Source: Tubulanus polymorphus
Taxonomy: Eukaryota; Nemertea; Palaeonemertea; Tubulaniformes; Tubulanidae
Direction: 5' to 3'
DNA: 64,000 nt
NCBI RefSeq assembly: GCF_964204645.1
Contig: NC_134031.1
Coordinates: 12,192,501-12,256,500, forward strand
Both the position numbers and the translations under genes were made by a program. This document shows positions 22,001 to 34,000 of the stretch, one piece after another; the stretch's first letter is position 1, and each line of letters opens with the position of its first letter. Under the pieces are notes generated by a model. It had not been told where the DNA came from. It did not search any database and saw only the letters and a list, made by a program, of their open reading frames with translations.

Positions 22001-25000
22001 TGAAAAAAAAAACATTGTTAATATTGTCAACAATAACATAACGTAATATAAATTTTGTAATATCAAGGATTATTATGGATTTGAGTATATCGATAATTGA
22101 ATTGAATTGCCCGGCAACCAGTCTAACCCCGATATATTGATGACGTATAGTGCACATCCTCTCAAAAATAATCATTAGAATTTAACAAAAATTCTGAAAT
22201 ATACCAAATAAACGACAAAATTCACGTTTGTAATTGTTATATTTAGAAGCACCAATGTTGATGACGTATCAATGTGTATGTATAAACATTATTGAAATGG
22301 TTTTTACATCATCAAAAAGTAATGTACAGGGTAGATAGGCAGGTGGCCGGGTCAACTTTTAGCTCAGCAGAATGAGAATGAAATGGGAAATTTTCCTCAT
22401 TTTCCCACTACCTTTAAATACTCACCCTGATTTTCATCTTCATTAGGCTTGACCGTTTCGTTAATTATTTCAAAGGCTGCAACTTCATTCAAAGCCAGCT
22501 TTCTTTGTCTTTTAGCCATTGACTCATTTTCTCACAAGAGCTGCTTCCGTTTTAAATAGCGTTCATTACGGCACTGCATTCTTTTTCATGCGTCGCTGTA
22601 GCGGGGTAGTTCCTAAAAAAATTATAAGTTTGATGTTGAGTACAGAGAAATAGCAAAAAACTGCAATTTCATTCGAAAAAATATTCTACGTTTTAATTTA
22701 TAATCGATAGATGGCGCTAGTTGTATGTAGCTAAGCAAATGATGAATGTTGAGCCGACGAAGCGGACACATTCCGATTATAATCCCTAAATTTCAAGACA
22801 TAAATATTGCCATCAAAACTTCTTGACACAACCTAGATATTAAATATTGACTTATAAAACGTTATCGATGACATTTATATCTTTTTGTGAAATATAATGA
22901 AATAAATGACCATTTTCACGTGGGTGACAGTAAACTAATATACCTCATTTCTATAGGCCGTAGCGTTTCCGAAATGATGCCGCATCGGTAAGTATCCACT
23001 TCCCCTTAGAGAAAAAAGATTACAAACCTGATGTAGTGGCCTCAACATAATTACTCATCGTAAAATGGCTTTTACAAATAACGCTGTGTTTTGATGGTTG
23101 CCAGTTCGCCTCTCCCCTTCGAACAGCGGTGATCCAAATCTTGCGTCTCTTCTCATCTCTCGGAAAGGCATGCCCCCCAAGCGTTCCACAAAGTGGAACA
23201 CAACACTCGGTGGGCATTATTAGATATAATATAACGCTTTAAAGCGTTCAGTAAAAGTGGCGATGCGCAGTGGTGAATAGCGCCATTGTTCTGGTTCAAA
23301 ATAACCAAGTTGACGATCAGCGCTGCCTGGAAGCAGGTGTGCAAAGGCAGGCTCCTCATAGCCCGCTGGGACTAAAGTCCCAAGTCGGCTAATAAAAAAA
23401 CCTAGTGTGAGTACATGTTCATATGTATAGTACGCTGACCGGCAAGAATAGTTCATACAACTGCCACTAGGGAATGGCAAAGACACTGTATCTTTGTTAT
23501 TCTCGATGTTATTTGCCTCTAACTTCACACTAGTACTTTGTGCGTAGTAGCCTATGTGGGACAACATATCCATGTTATGAGCTGACCCTTTGGTGGCGCT
23601 CCGTAAAAAAACGTTACGAACGATTTCAGTGAAATTTTTGCACGCCTCGCTGTACGCCAATCTATCCAGCAAGGCAGATCCCCGTTATTACTGCTTTGTA
23701 GCTATATTTATTATTATTATTCACATTTTCACACTAGATCTTACTGAAAATCTTTAAATTACTGTAACTTACTCCCATTCTTAAAGAAAACATATTTTAT
23801 CACAAGTACTACGTTGCATTGACAAAAACTGCACAGGTTTTTTATCAGATCCTCACCGTTTAATCACCTCAAGCCTCTAAACAGCACAAATTTACGCCAT
23901 AGTGAATAGTTCGCCATTTTAGTTATAATCCCGGACAATCCAATTCCCATTGTGTACTTAATTGTTTCTTCTCCCAATATCGTGCGAGTAATATTCCGAA
24001 GTGACGAAATATAAGATGATGAATAATGATATGTTATAACATAAAATAATTCATATACAATCAATTTGGGGGTGTTATGCGGAACGATTAGTAACCCTTG
24101 GAGTCTAGTAGACTGGTTACTGGTCTCTATCTTCAGTTACGGGAATCAGACACCACTCAGGGATGCCAATCGTAGACTGCTTGTCAATTCAAGTATAAAT
24201 ACACAAATTTATTACCACAAGACTTCACATTCAGCTGCGGTTTTCAAACAGTAATTTTAACAATCATCGGTTTTCTTCATCAGTACACTTTACCGATCCA
24301 CAGGGTATTGACCACTCTGGATATTATAATATTTACTACTATAAATATCTATTTTTCGTTAACAAATTTAACGTATATTGACAACGATAAATCATTCAAG
24401 TCGTAGGCCTTAACTTAACACTAGGGATGAAAACGGCCCATATTGAAAAAGTCCGAAAATATTCTTAAAAAAAGACTTTTTGGGGGGAACAAAAATCAGT
24501 AACTTTTAGCCAAAAAACTTACTTCCTTTTGGTCGAAAAGTTAATAGTTTGGGCCTGAATTAGAGGCGCTTTTTGAATGAGACGCCATATTGGTTTCTCC
24601 GACTCCACAGTTGTGCTAACAACTGCCGAAAACCGTCTTAAGGAGCACTCCTAACTACGGAGCGCAGCGATGTGCCGCCCGCGATTGAGGTGATTAAAGC
24701 GATTGAGGTGATTTACACTGTTCTCAGGAATAAAGAAAATGTTAGAAGAGGTCGGAAATCCGTCTATGGTCGGAAGATTTTCATCCCTGTAACACTCCGA
24801 ACAGATGCAGCGGAGAAAAGCTGTTGTGTCGACGAGGTATCAAAATAAAAGAATTTATTACTTGATTCGGCTGCGACCATTTATCAATATCTTATTTTTC
24901 CAACGTTATACCATCTTTATCAAATCCACAGGTAGTTACTTAATGCAAGTAGGCCCTATATAACACACTCTTATTCATAAGCTGGACTCGCGTTTGATAT

Positions 25001-28000
25001 TTGGAGTAAGTGTTCGCCGCGGGGGATAGGAGATCGTTTCTAGGTCACATGAAATGTTTATTAAGTTGTATGTGACCTTTAGGCCCAACCGTTATACCAT
25101 CTTTATCAAATCCACAGGTAGTTACTTAATGCAAGTAGGCCCTATATAACACACTCTTATTCATAAGCTGGACTCGCGTTTGATATTTGGAGTAAGTGTT
25201 CGCCGCGGGGGATAGGAGATCGTTTCTAGGTCGCATGAAATGTTTATTAAGTTGTATGTGACCTTTAGGCCTACTGAGCTTTACAGTCTCAAACACATTA
25301 TAATTGTTGTGATTATCAATGGACTCATAGATTGATCTTCAAAACAAATTTTGCAATAAAAATACAGCAACATTGAATACCCCAGAGACCTATCCCTGTC
25401 AAGTGAGGTGTAGGAATACGATGTTTAGGAATGTTGAAATTCAGTAGGCCTCAGCCCATTATGTCTGGATACATAAGCCTACCAGGTTAAGCTAAGTTCC
25501 CTATAAATGATGAATCAGATTTATTAGAATACATGTATTAGTGATTAACTGGTCTGACATGCAATGATCAATCACAATTATAAATTATATTTTATTGGCA
25601 AATATGAAGATTTTTTTGAAAATTTCGTCTGAGTAGACAACTTTATAAACCAGACCTTTTACTTGAGTTTTTCATCATTAATGAAACTGGTATTTGATTC
25701 ATTCCTGATGACTTAAGTTACTACAGAGCCCTGGATGAAAGGATCTTTTGTTCGTTAAAACACCCATTCCTTCGAAAAAAGTTTTTCATCGGCACATCAA
25801 ATTTTTTGTTTGAACCAAAAATACTTTGTTCAATCGTAACAATTTGAAAAAAATCGTTCAAACAAAATTGTTATCGTTCAAACAAATTTACTTTGGCCTG
25901 AACGAAATTTTTTTTTAGTCAAACAAAAAGTATATTGTTCAATCGAACAGAATCGTTTTCATTCGAACAAAACGTTCTTGTCTGAACATTAAGTTTTTCG
26001 TACGAACAAGTATATTGTAAGATTTTCTTTGTTTCAACAATAGTTATATTGTTCGATCGAACAGAATTGTTTTCATTTTAACTTTTGTTTGAACAAAATT
26101 GTTTTCGCTCATTAAATTTTTTTGTCAGAAAGACCATTCTTTTATCATGTACGCATAAAATTCAGATTTTTTTACAGATGACATATCAACGTATGTATAA
26201 CAAATATATAATTTGACCCCCTCCCCGAAAAGAGTTTTATCTATCAGACATAACCGAATCCCCATGTGCGTACATAATATATGGTCCCGAAGAAAAGGTT
26301 TTTCGTTCGAACAAAATGTATGTTCTTGGATCAAACAGAATTGTTTTCATTCAAACAATCGTTCGAACAAAATTGTTTTCGCTCAAAAATTACTTTTTTC
26401 GTTTGCACAATAACATAGCTTTTTATTCTAAAATTTTTTTGGTCGGAACGAAAAGTTTTTGTTCGAACAAAAAGTATATTGTTCGATCCAACAGAATTTT
26501 TTTCATTTGAGCAAAATTTTCTTTATTGGGAAATTAAGATTTCTGTTGAACAAGTATATTATTCAATCGAAGCATTTCAAAACAACAATTTTTGCTCCTA
26601 GCTCTTTAAACCATTGGCGATAGCCACCTACAACTTGCTCGAAATGCATTTGCATTGATATCTACTAATTATTAAGCTATAAGCAGATGAAGGGATTTCC
26701 ATGAAAATTGATACACATGTACCTGGATATAAAATACACCGAACCTCTCAGATTAATTAGTTCCTATTCTAACAACTAATAGGTCAACATATTGTGGGTC
26801 AACATATCTATGTCATCAGCTGACCACTAGTGGCGCTCTTTCAAAATAGCAGAACATTATGAACGGATTTTGGTGATATTTTTGCACGCATCCTTGTACA
26901 TCTTATCCAGCAAGGCACACCCATTATCGCTGCTTTGCTGCTATATTTTTGTTTTTGTTTTTGCCTGGTATGTGTTTTTGGCGGAGCAGCATCCCTAATT
27001 TTTGTAATGCTGTAGCAAGCATGTTTGTTTAGAGTAAATAAACTTTCCTCCAAGATTTTCCCAATCAACCTTGCATGTTTGTCAATAGATACAATAATAT
27101 AAGAAATCAATACAATGCAATTGTTTATACGCTGGAAATTTCTATCCGGAGTGCCACATATTAGGGAAAATATTACAAACATTAGAGCTCAAAGATATAG
27201 ATATAGAGCTCAAAGCTATAGATAAGAAAAACAAACCTTTGAATGCCTTCTTTCCTTTCCCTTTTTTAGTTTCAGCGACCAATGGCCATTTTTCCTGGTC
27301 AACTTTTATGAATACATCCCAAGGCAGCAAGAAATTTGTGTTATGAAGGAAACCCATCTGATCAAGACCTGTATAAGGGAAAAAAATTAATAGAAACAAA
27401 GCAGCAATAACAGGATTTGCATCGTAGCTTGAATTCACCTGTGAATCAAAAACATTCATTTAAAAAATAAATGTTGCTGCAAAGACGCGACAACGGGTTT
27501 CATACAATGGGTTTCATTTTGAAATGGAAGGAATTGTCACAGGAAATTGGAAATATGGCAAAGCCATGGAGGGCCCCTCTTGGGAAATTTTCCTCCAGTA
27601 GATTATTTATGAAGTCTCACTTTGTGGAAAATTTTCCCTGCATGATCTGGGGGCCATTGTCCGCTCGCAAGCAGCTTTAGCATGTCCAATTTATACGGAT
27701 GTAAATACAGTCAACCTCAGTTAATCTGTCCACGGTTAAACAGTATAAGTGTTTAATCCATATGAATAAATTGGTCCCGTTTTTCACTAACGTTATTCCC
27801 TTTATAATTCTGTGTGTAATTCGAACTCCATAGTCTATATTTTTACTTATTCCGTAGACAAATGCATGGTCCTGTTGTCCAATTAATATGTAGATCCTTA
27901 TGTGTAACCCGTATCTGTCGGGAACATACACTTTAAGTGAAAAAAGTATGAATGTCTGTAATCTAATGAGGTTAATGTGGTCATTAGGAAATATGATAAA

Positions 28001-31000
28001 CTTCAGAAAACACTCAAGTTAATTCATCATTGTCAAAGTCTCAAGCTTTATTAATAATCCATTGACTTCAGTAGTGAGGTCGAGTTAAGTTTTTGTCCAG
28101 ATGCTATTATTTGTCAGTAATAGGGAATATGGGGGTTCATGCCAAAGGTCGAAAGGTCGAAAAATAAATAAAATTTTCCGACCATTCAACCTTTGACTTG
28201 ACCACCATATTCCCTATTACTCTTATAATATTGAATAATTGAATAATATATGAACATTATTTAAATGAATTTCATATATTTTAAAATAAATTTCATGTTT
28301 TAAAAGTGAGAGTGAAATGTTAGTATAATAATCTAGAAAAATAAGATCAAATATAGATTTCAGCAATAAAAAATCAATTTTTAACATAAAAAGTGTGAGT
28401 GAAATAATTCATATTTAAAACAGTGAATATTTATATTTATATGTGTTAAATTCTTATTTTAAACACAAAAATAACGAGTAATTAACGAGTTGAAGAAAAT
28501 ATCAATTTTAATAAAAAAAACGACTAATAAATGAACTACAGTTCAAAGATATCGATTTAAATAGATTAGAAAAATATTTTACAATTAAAAATTTCATTCC
28601 TACTAAAGATTTGATTAAAACTGCACGTTTTCGTTTTCAAGTGAAAAATATTACTGAATTAATGTTTAAAAATTATTATCTTATGATAGAGTTATCGAAT
28701 ATAAAAGTTAAAATTTTATTTTTGAGTTATGATATTTTGATTTAAGATGGTGTGATTTATTGCTTCGAGTATAATATTTTCCACAATTACATAATGCTTT
28801 TTCATTAGGTTCATATTTAGGTGTTTCGATTTTATTGTCTAAGTTACATTGAATTCCAACATCTTTGAATGATTTTTCATTTGGAATGGGCTAAATCTTT
28901 TTTCTTCTACTCAGAAAAACATTACATAGCATTCTCTGAAAGGGCAATTACGTAAGTGTAGAAATAATGATTTATGTGAATTTTCATTATTAAAAAGTGA
29001 TCGTATTTAATCTGTAATTATTAAATGTTGATCTATTTCATCAAATGTTGTGAATTTTGGAATTATTGTATTTAATAAGATTTTATCTTTATCATTCGAT
29101 AACTCTATTATTAGATAATGATTTTTAAATATTAATTCAGTAATATTATTCACTTGAAAACGGAAACGTCCAGTTTTAATCAAATCTTTAATAGGAATAA
29201 AATTTCTAATTCATTTAAATCGATATCTTTGAACTGTAGTATCTGTTCATTCATTTATTAGTCATTTTTTAAAATTAAAATTGATATTTGCTTCAAATCG
29301 TTTATTACTCGTTACTTTTATGTTTAAAATAAGAATTTAACGCATATAAATATAAATATTTTCTGTTTTAAATATGAATCATTTCACTTATTTTATTTTA
29401 AAATATATGAAATTCATTTAAATAATGTTCATTTATATGAAATTATTAGGAGTAATAGGGAATATGGGGGTTCAAGTCAAAGGTTGAATGGTCGGAAAAT
29501 AAATTCGAGTGTGCGAGAATTTCTTTTTCGACCTTTTGGCCTTTTGCTCGAACCCCCATATTCCCTATTACTTTTGTCAATTCTTTTTTCCTTTAATGAA
29601 TCGCCCACAAGCACATAGGCCTATGTATACACTCTATGTGTGTTATCTGTACAAGACACAATGATGGCTTCAATGATGATGTCTTCAAATAGTCCTATTC
29701 TACTGAAACCAGTAGGTGTTTTTCATCACACGGCGGAGGGGGGTTGGGGAATGTTTTATTTTCATGCATAAATGATGTCAAATGGATCGAATAAACCATC
29801 GGGTATTTAGGGTTATTGATATTCCAGCGATCATTAGGGTTTTCTGTTTCTTCACAGATACAACTGCCACTGTATCAACTGCGGTATATTCTCGAAGTTA
29901 CTTTCCCTAAACTTGGTACATTAGTACTTTGCACTTAAAAGAGCCATGGGTCAACATATTCATGATATGGGCTGACCAATGATACAGGCTGACCCCTAGG
30001 TGGCGCTTATTCACAGATAGTGGTACGTAATGGACAGATTTCAGTGAAATCTTTTGCAACCTTCCTAGTACGACATTTAACCCAGGAAGGCAGACACCCG
30101 TTATCGCTGCTTTGCAGCTATAGTTATTAGGGTTTCTGCTGCCTTCGCAGAAACCCTATTGTAATCCTGCTGATTATTATTATCATTATTATTATTATTA
30201 TATTCTTTTTCACACTAGATCTTACCGAAAGGATAAAAACAACTGCAACTTACTTTCACTGTCGGCGAAACCATTCTGTATCACAAGTACTATGCTGCAT
30301 TGACAAATGCTGTATATAATATTAATCAGAATGCCACTGTTTACTCACTGTGAGCCTCTAAACATCGAAATTTAAGCCCGATTCAAACAGTATCCATCTA
30401 CGTATGTGTATTGCCTACGTGTCTTATTCCCACAGTGCCGCAGTACGTGTATTTGAGTGCGTATCCATATATGCAGTGATAGAGAGCCCTCTTCTAGATC
30501 AGTAGTAAAAAGTATTTTTATCACTCTACGAGTCGATTGTTTTGCCGTTGAAATAGGACATTCTCGAGTGAACGCAACTGAGGAATTTTTAAAGCCTTGT
30601 TTGTGCCGCATATACGTACGTACAAGCAATAGCATCCTTGCAGTAACTTCCCTGGATAGAGCTAATGAATGCAGCTATCGATACGCGAGAGCCTGGATGA
30701 CTATATTCTTCTGCTAGCATTACAATATTCCCTGACTGATTTACTTGAAACTTTCGGGAGATGTACGGAACACAGGTACCTTGAGGTAAGTCGAAGGGAT
30801 CTTTGATTTGGGACCCCGTTCACCCACCAGGACATGTTTTACATTTGAAAATTATGACATCGAAAAGTTACTGTGAGAAAATTTTTTGTCTTTGACTTTT
30901 CAGCTTCGGGCAAGCACGAAAGTTGTTCATAACAGCCCGGAGGTTAAAAAAGTCAATGGCACGCCCTATCTACGATTAACCGTTTGGGCTCTACGGGCTC

Positions 31001-34000
31001 GAAAATGGGCCCCCAAATTTTTCAATGAGATTTTTGCTCCTAGCTCCTTAACCGTTGGAGATAGAATCGTGGTAGCAATGAGTGCTCAGTAGCCCTTGCG
31101 AAGACGCTTTTATTGATGTATGGTATAACTATGTAACTCATATGGTTCTCCTGTAGCGCCACCTATAAGACGCTGGAATACGCATTTTCATCTATATCGA
31201 CTAAGGGTACTAATGGATTTCTTTAAAAATTGATACACATGTACCTGGTTACTAAACGAATCGACCCCCTTATATGATTAGTTCTCATTTCAACCACTAG
31301 GGGGCGTAAATTTTAAAAAATCGATTTAGTTTCAATATTCTTATCTATGTTACTTATTCTATATTTGAATTGATTAAAGAATTCTCCAAAATACTTACTA
31401 CATTCATAAGGTATTATATAATATATATATCTGATATCATTTCACTTGGAGTTTGTATTTCATATATTCCACCTTCCATTTATTATAAAAAGTTTTATTA
31501 AGATAAAAATTTTAATACATAACACTATCTAATTGAGAATTTATAATATTCAATTGCCCGTCAGATATAATATAAATGTGCATTTTATAATTCATTCCTC
31601 CTTTCTTCATTTTCAGAATAATTGTATTCCATCTTGTGTATTTTGGATTTTTTCCCAGATCCATGTAATAAGTTTTCCTCTGTTGTTCTAAAATCTAACC
31701 ATAGTGCACATTTATTACCGGTATAATAATCTATTTGATTAATATTACAATCTTCAGATTTTTTCATTCATAAAATGTTTTTTAATTTCAACCCATTGAT
31801 CAATCATTCTCGTTCCTTGACAAAATATTTTATCTTCAATTGTTATTTCAACTTTTGATATTTCAGGATTATAATAATTATCAACTTTTATTGCACCATT
31901 AGAATATGTTGCAATGGTAAAAGTATTAATATACCTTTAATAGATCTTCTTGGGAAGTTAATATTCTCATTAATTATTTCATCATTTGCATTAATAGTTA
32001 CAGTTTTAAATTCATAAATATAATCATATAATAATGAAAATCCTTGATTATATTGAGTGTGAATTGTGCTCGCAATATTTTCATCAGTTACTGTATCATA
32101 TTCTAAACTTATATTCGATAATTTATAACTCATATCTTTAACAACGCTAGATTTCAGGAGCACAATTTCAGGAGCAAATGTTACTTCGAATATAATATCT
32201 TCTTGTATAGCATATTTATATAAAGGTGCATTATCATTTATCAATTCATAGTCTAATGGAATTGTATATTTGCTTCCGTAGATCTGTTTTATATAATTAT
32301 CTGCAGCATTAGTTACTATTGCGTCATTAGCTTCAGATCTTAATCTATTTTGATTTAAGGATTGGATGCCTTGAGATATCATATTATCTCTATTTTCTTT
32401 TGTTAACTATAAATCTTTATAATGCGTTAATAAATTATAATCATCTAATGAAAAAATAGTCTCCGGACCGATCTATACAATTCATTTTTTAATTAAATGT
32501 CTTCTAACATTATCTACGACATGATTATAATCATGACCAGTTACTTTTATATCAGCTGATAAATAAATACTATTTGGAACATAAAAAGTATTTTGTGTTA
32601 ATCGAGAAATTCTAACATATAAAGTTTCATCAGGATTAATATTAGAAGGATTATGAGTAATTATATGATGAGATCTTTCTGCTTTAATAGCATTAGATAT
32701 TCTAGAATTCTTAGCAGGATTTATGTAACTCCCACTCATTTATTTGAGTGAAAAAAAATTAATTATTTATTTTTTATCATGTTTACTTGATATTTTTTAT
32801 CATATTCACTAATCCAAAAATAATTGCATTAACAACTGTAATTAAAATAAATATAATGTGTAAAATAATATGTTCAGCAGCAAAACTAATAATATTTCCA
32901 GAAGATTTTAAAACAAAACTAACAATTGATGCAATAACACCGGGTAAAGCTGCAGCAGATTTTTTAGATAATTCCCATAGATATTTTGCTAATGTCTTTA
33001 AACCATCTTTAACTTTATCTTGTAGAGAATTATTACTCGGTGGTTTATCTGGTTTATTAGGAGTAGATTTTAGTGAATTTGAAATAGCTAAACCTATTGT
33101 TGTAAATACCATAGTTACAGCTGTTAGAATTGAAAGAATTGTTATACCTTCTAACTTCAATAATAATTTTATTCTATCTTTCAATGATATTTCAGAATCT
33201 GGTTTTATCAACAAATCTTCAATAATAACTTTTAATCTATCAATATTATAATCATATGATTTTAACAATAATTTAATTTCTTCTTTATCATATCATATCA
33301 TTTTATTTCCTGGATAATTTACATCAATATATAATGAATACAATTATAATTATAATAATATAGACATTATGATCTCGTTTATATACAATGAGGTAAAATA
33401 ACAGCAGGGGAGCCATAGATAAAGCTAAGCTTGTGAGTGCAGGCACCCTGGGACAACAAAAAAGGAGAAGATACACGCACATATGTACTCATACACACAC
33501 GCACAGTCGCTCACTCACTCACTCACTCACTCACTCACTCGCACGTACGCTCGCACGCACTCACACTCGCTCATCAAGACACATAATCAAGGCATACTAC
33601 TGGCTACATAGTTAATATTTAATATAATATTGGGGACATACATAATCGTAAATGTATATATAATGGATTTTAGGACACTAATTAATAGATTTCGATCAAG
33701 CTTTTTTTGAGATTTCTAGTAAAGGAATGCAGACTTTTAGACTGTTTCAATTCTTGAGGTAATGAGTTCCAGAGTCTAGGGCCTTTAGATCTTAGCGAAT
33801 AATAACGGATATTTGTTCTAGAATGAGGGTTGTAAAGGTACATAAACTGACAAATTTGGATTGTATTAATATCATTAAATTTCATCACATTACAATTTTT
33901 GAAAAGAGGCGAAGTATGTGCCGAATAAGCACTTCCTGTTATTACTCTAATGGCTTTCTTTTGTAATAGTATTAGGGAATTTAAATTTGTTGGCGTATTA

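Larger units (their letters stand above)
18540..23300. mobile_element. ISL2EU/IS4EU-like DNA transposon with two convergent genes
   Basis: The interval holds, on plus, a SAP-domain first exon (18600) and three exons with a SWIM finger (up to 20920), and, on minus, a THAP exon (23217) and fragments of a DDE_Tnp_4-type transposase (down to about 21060). The two genes converge. Known ISL2EU-type transposons carry exactly a THAP/DDE transposase and a second gene (with a YqaJ nuclease). The YqaJ domain was not found. Ends are not defined; terminal repeats could not be matched with certainty. It sits in the 20-kb SMG8 intron between exons F and G. Confidence 0.55.

Noticed and set aside
28116-29572. 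CRISPR-like or simple satellite explanation for the inverted repeats
   Set aside because: There are no spaced direct repeats; exact TIRs and a 6-bp target duplication identify a transposed unit.
30886-31092. 68-codon open frame
   Set aside because: It lies wholly in the dispersed repeat R2, whose other copy does not keep the frame.
32787-33251. 154-codon plus-strand open frame opposite the membrane ORF
   Set aside because: It is a mirror of the AT-rich minus-strand ORF; the minus strand has the sensible hydrophobic profile and neighbours in the same direction.
33475-33615. 60-codon serine/threonine/histidine-rich frame
   Set aside because: Translation of the microsatellite.
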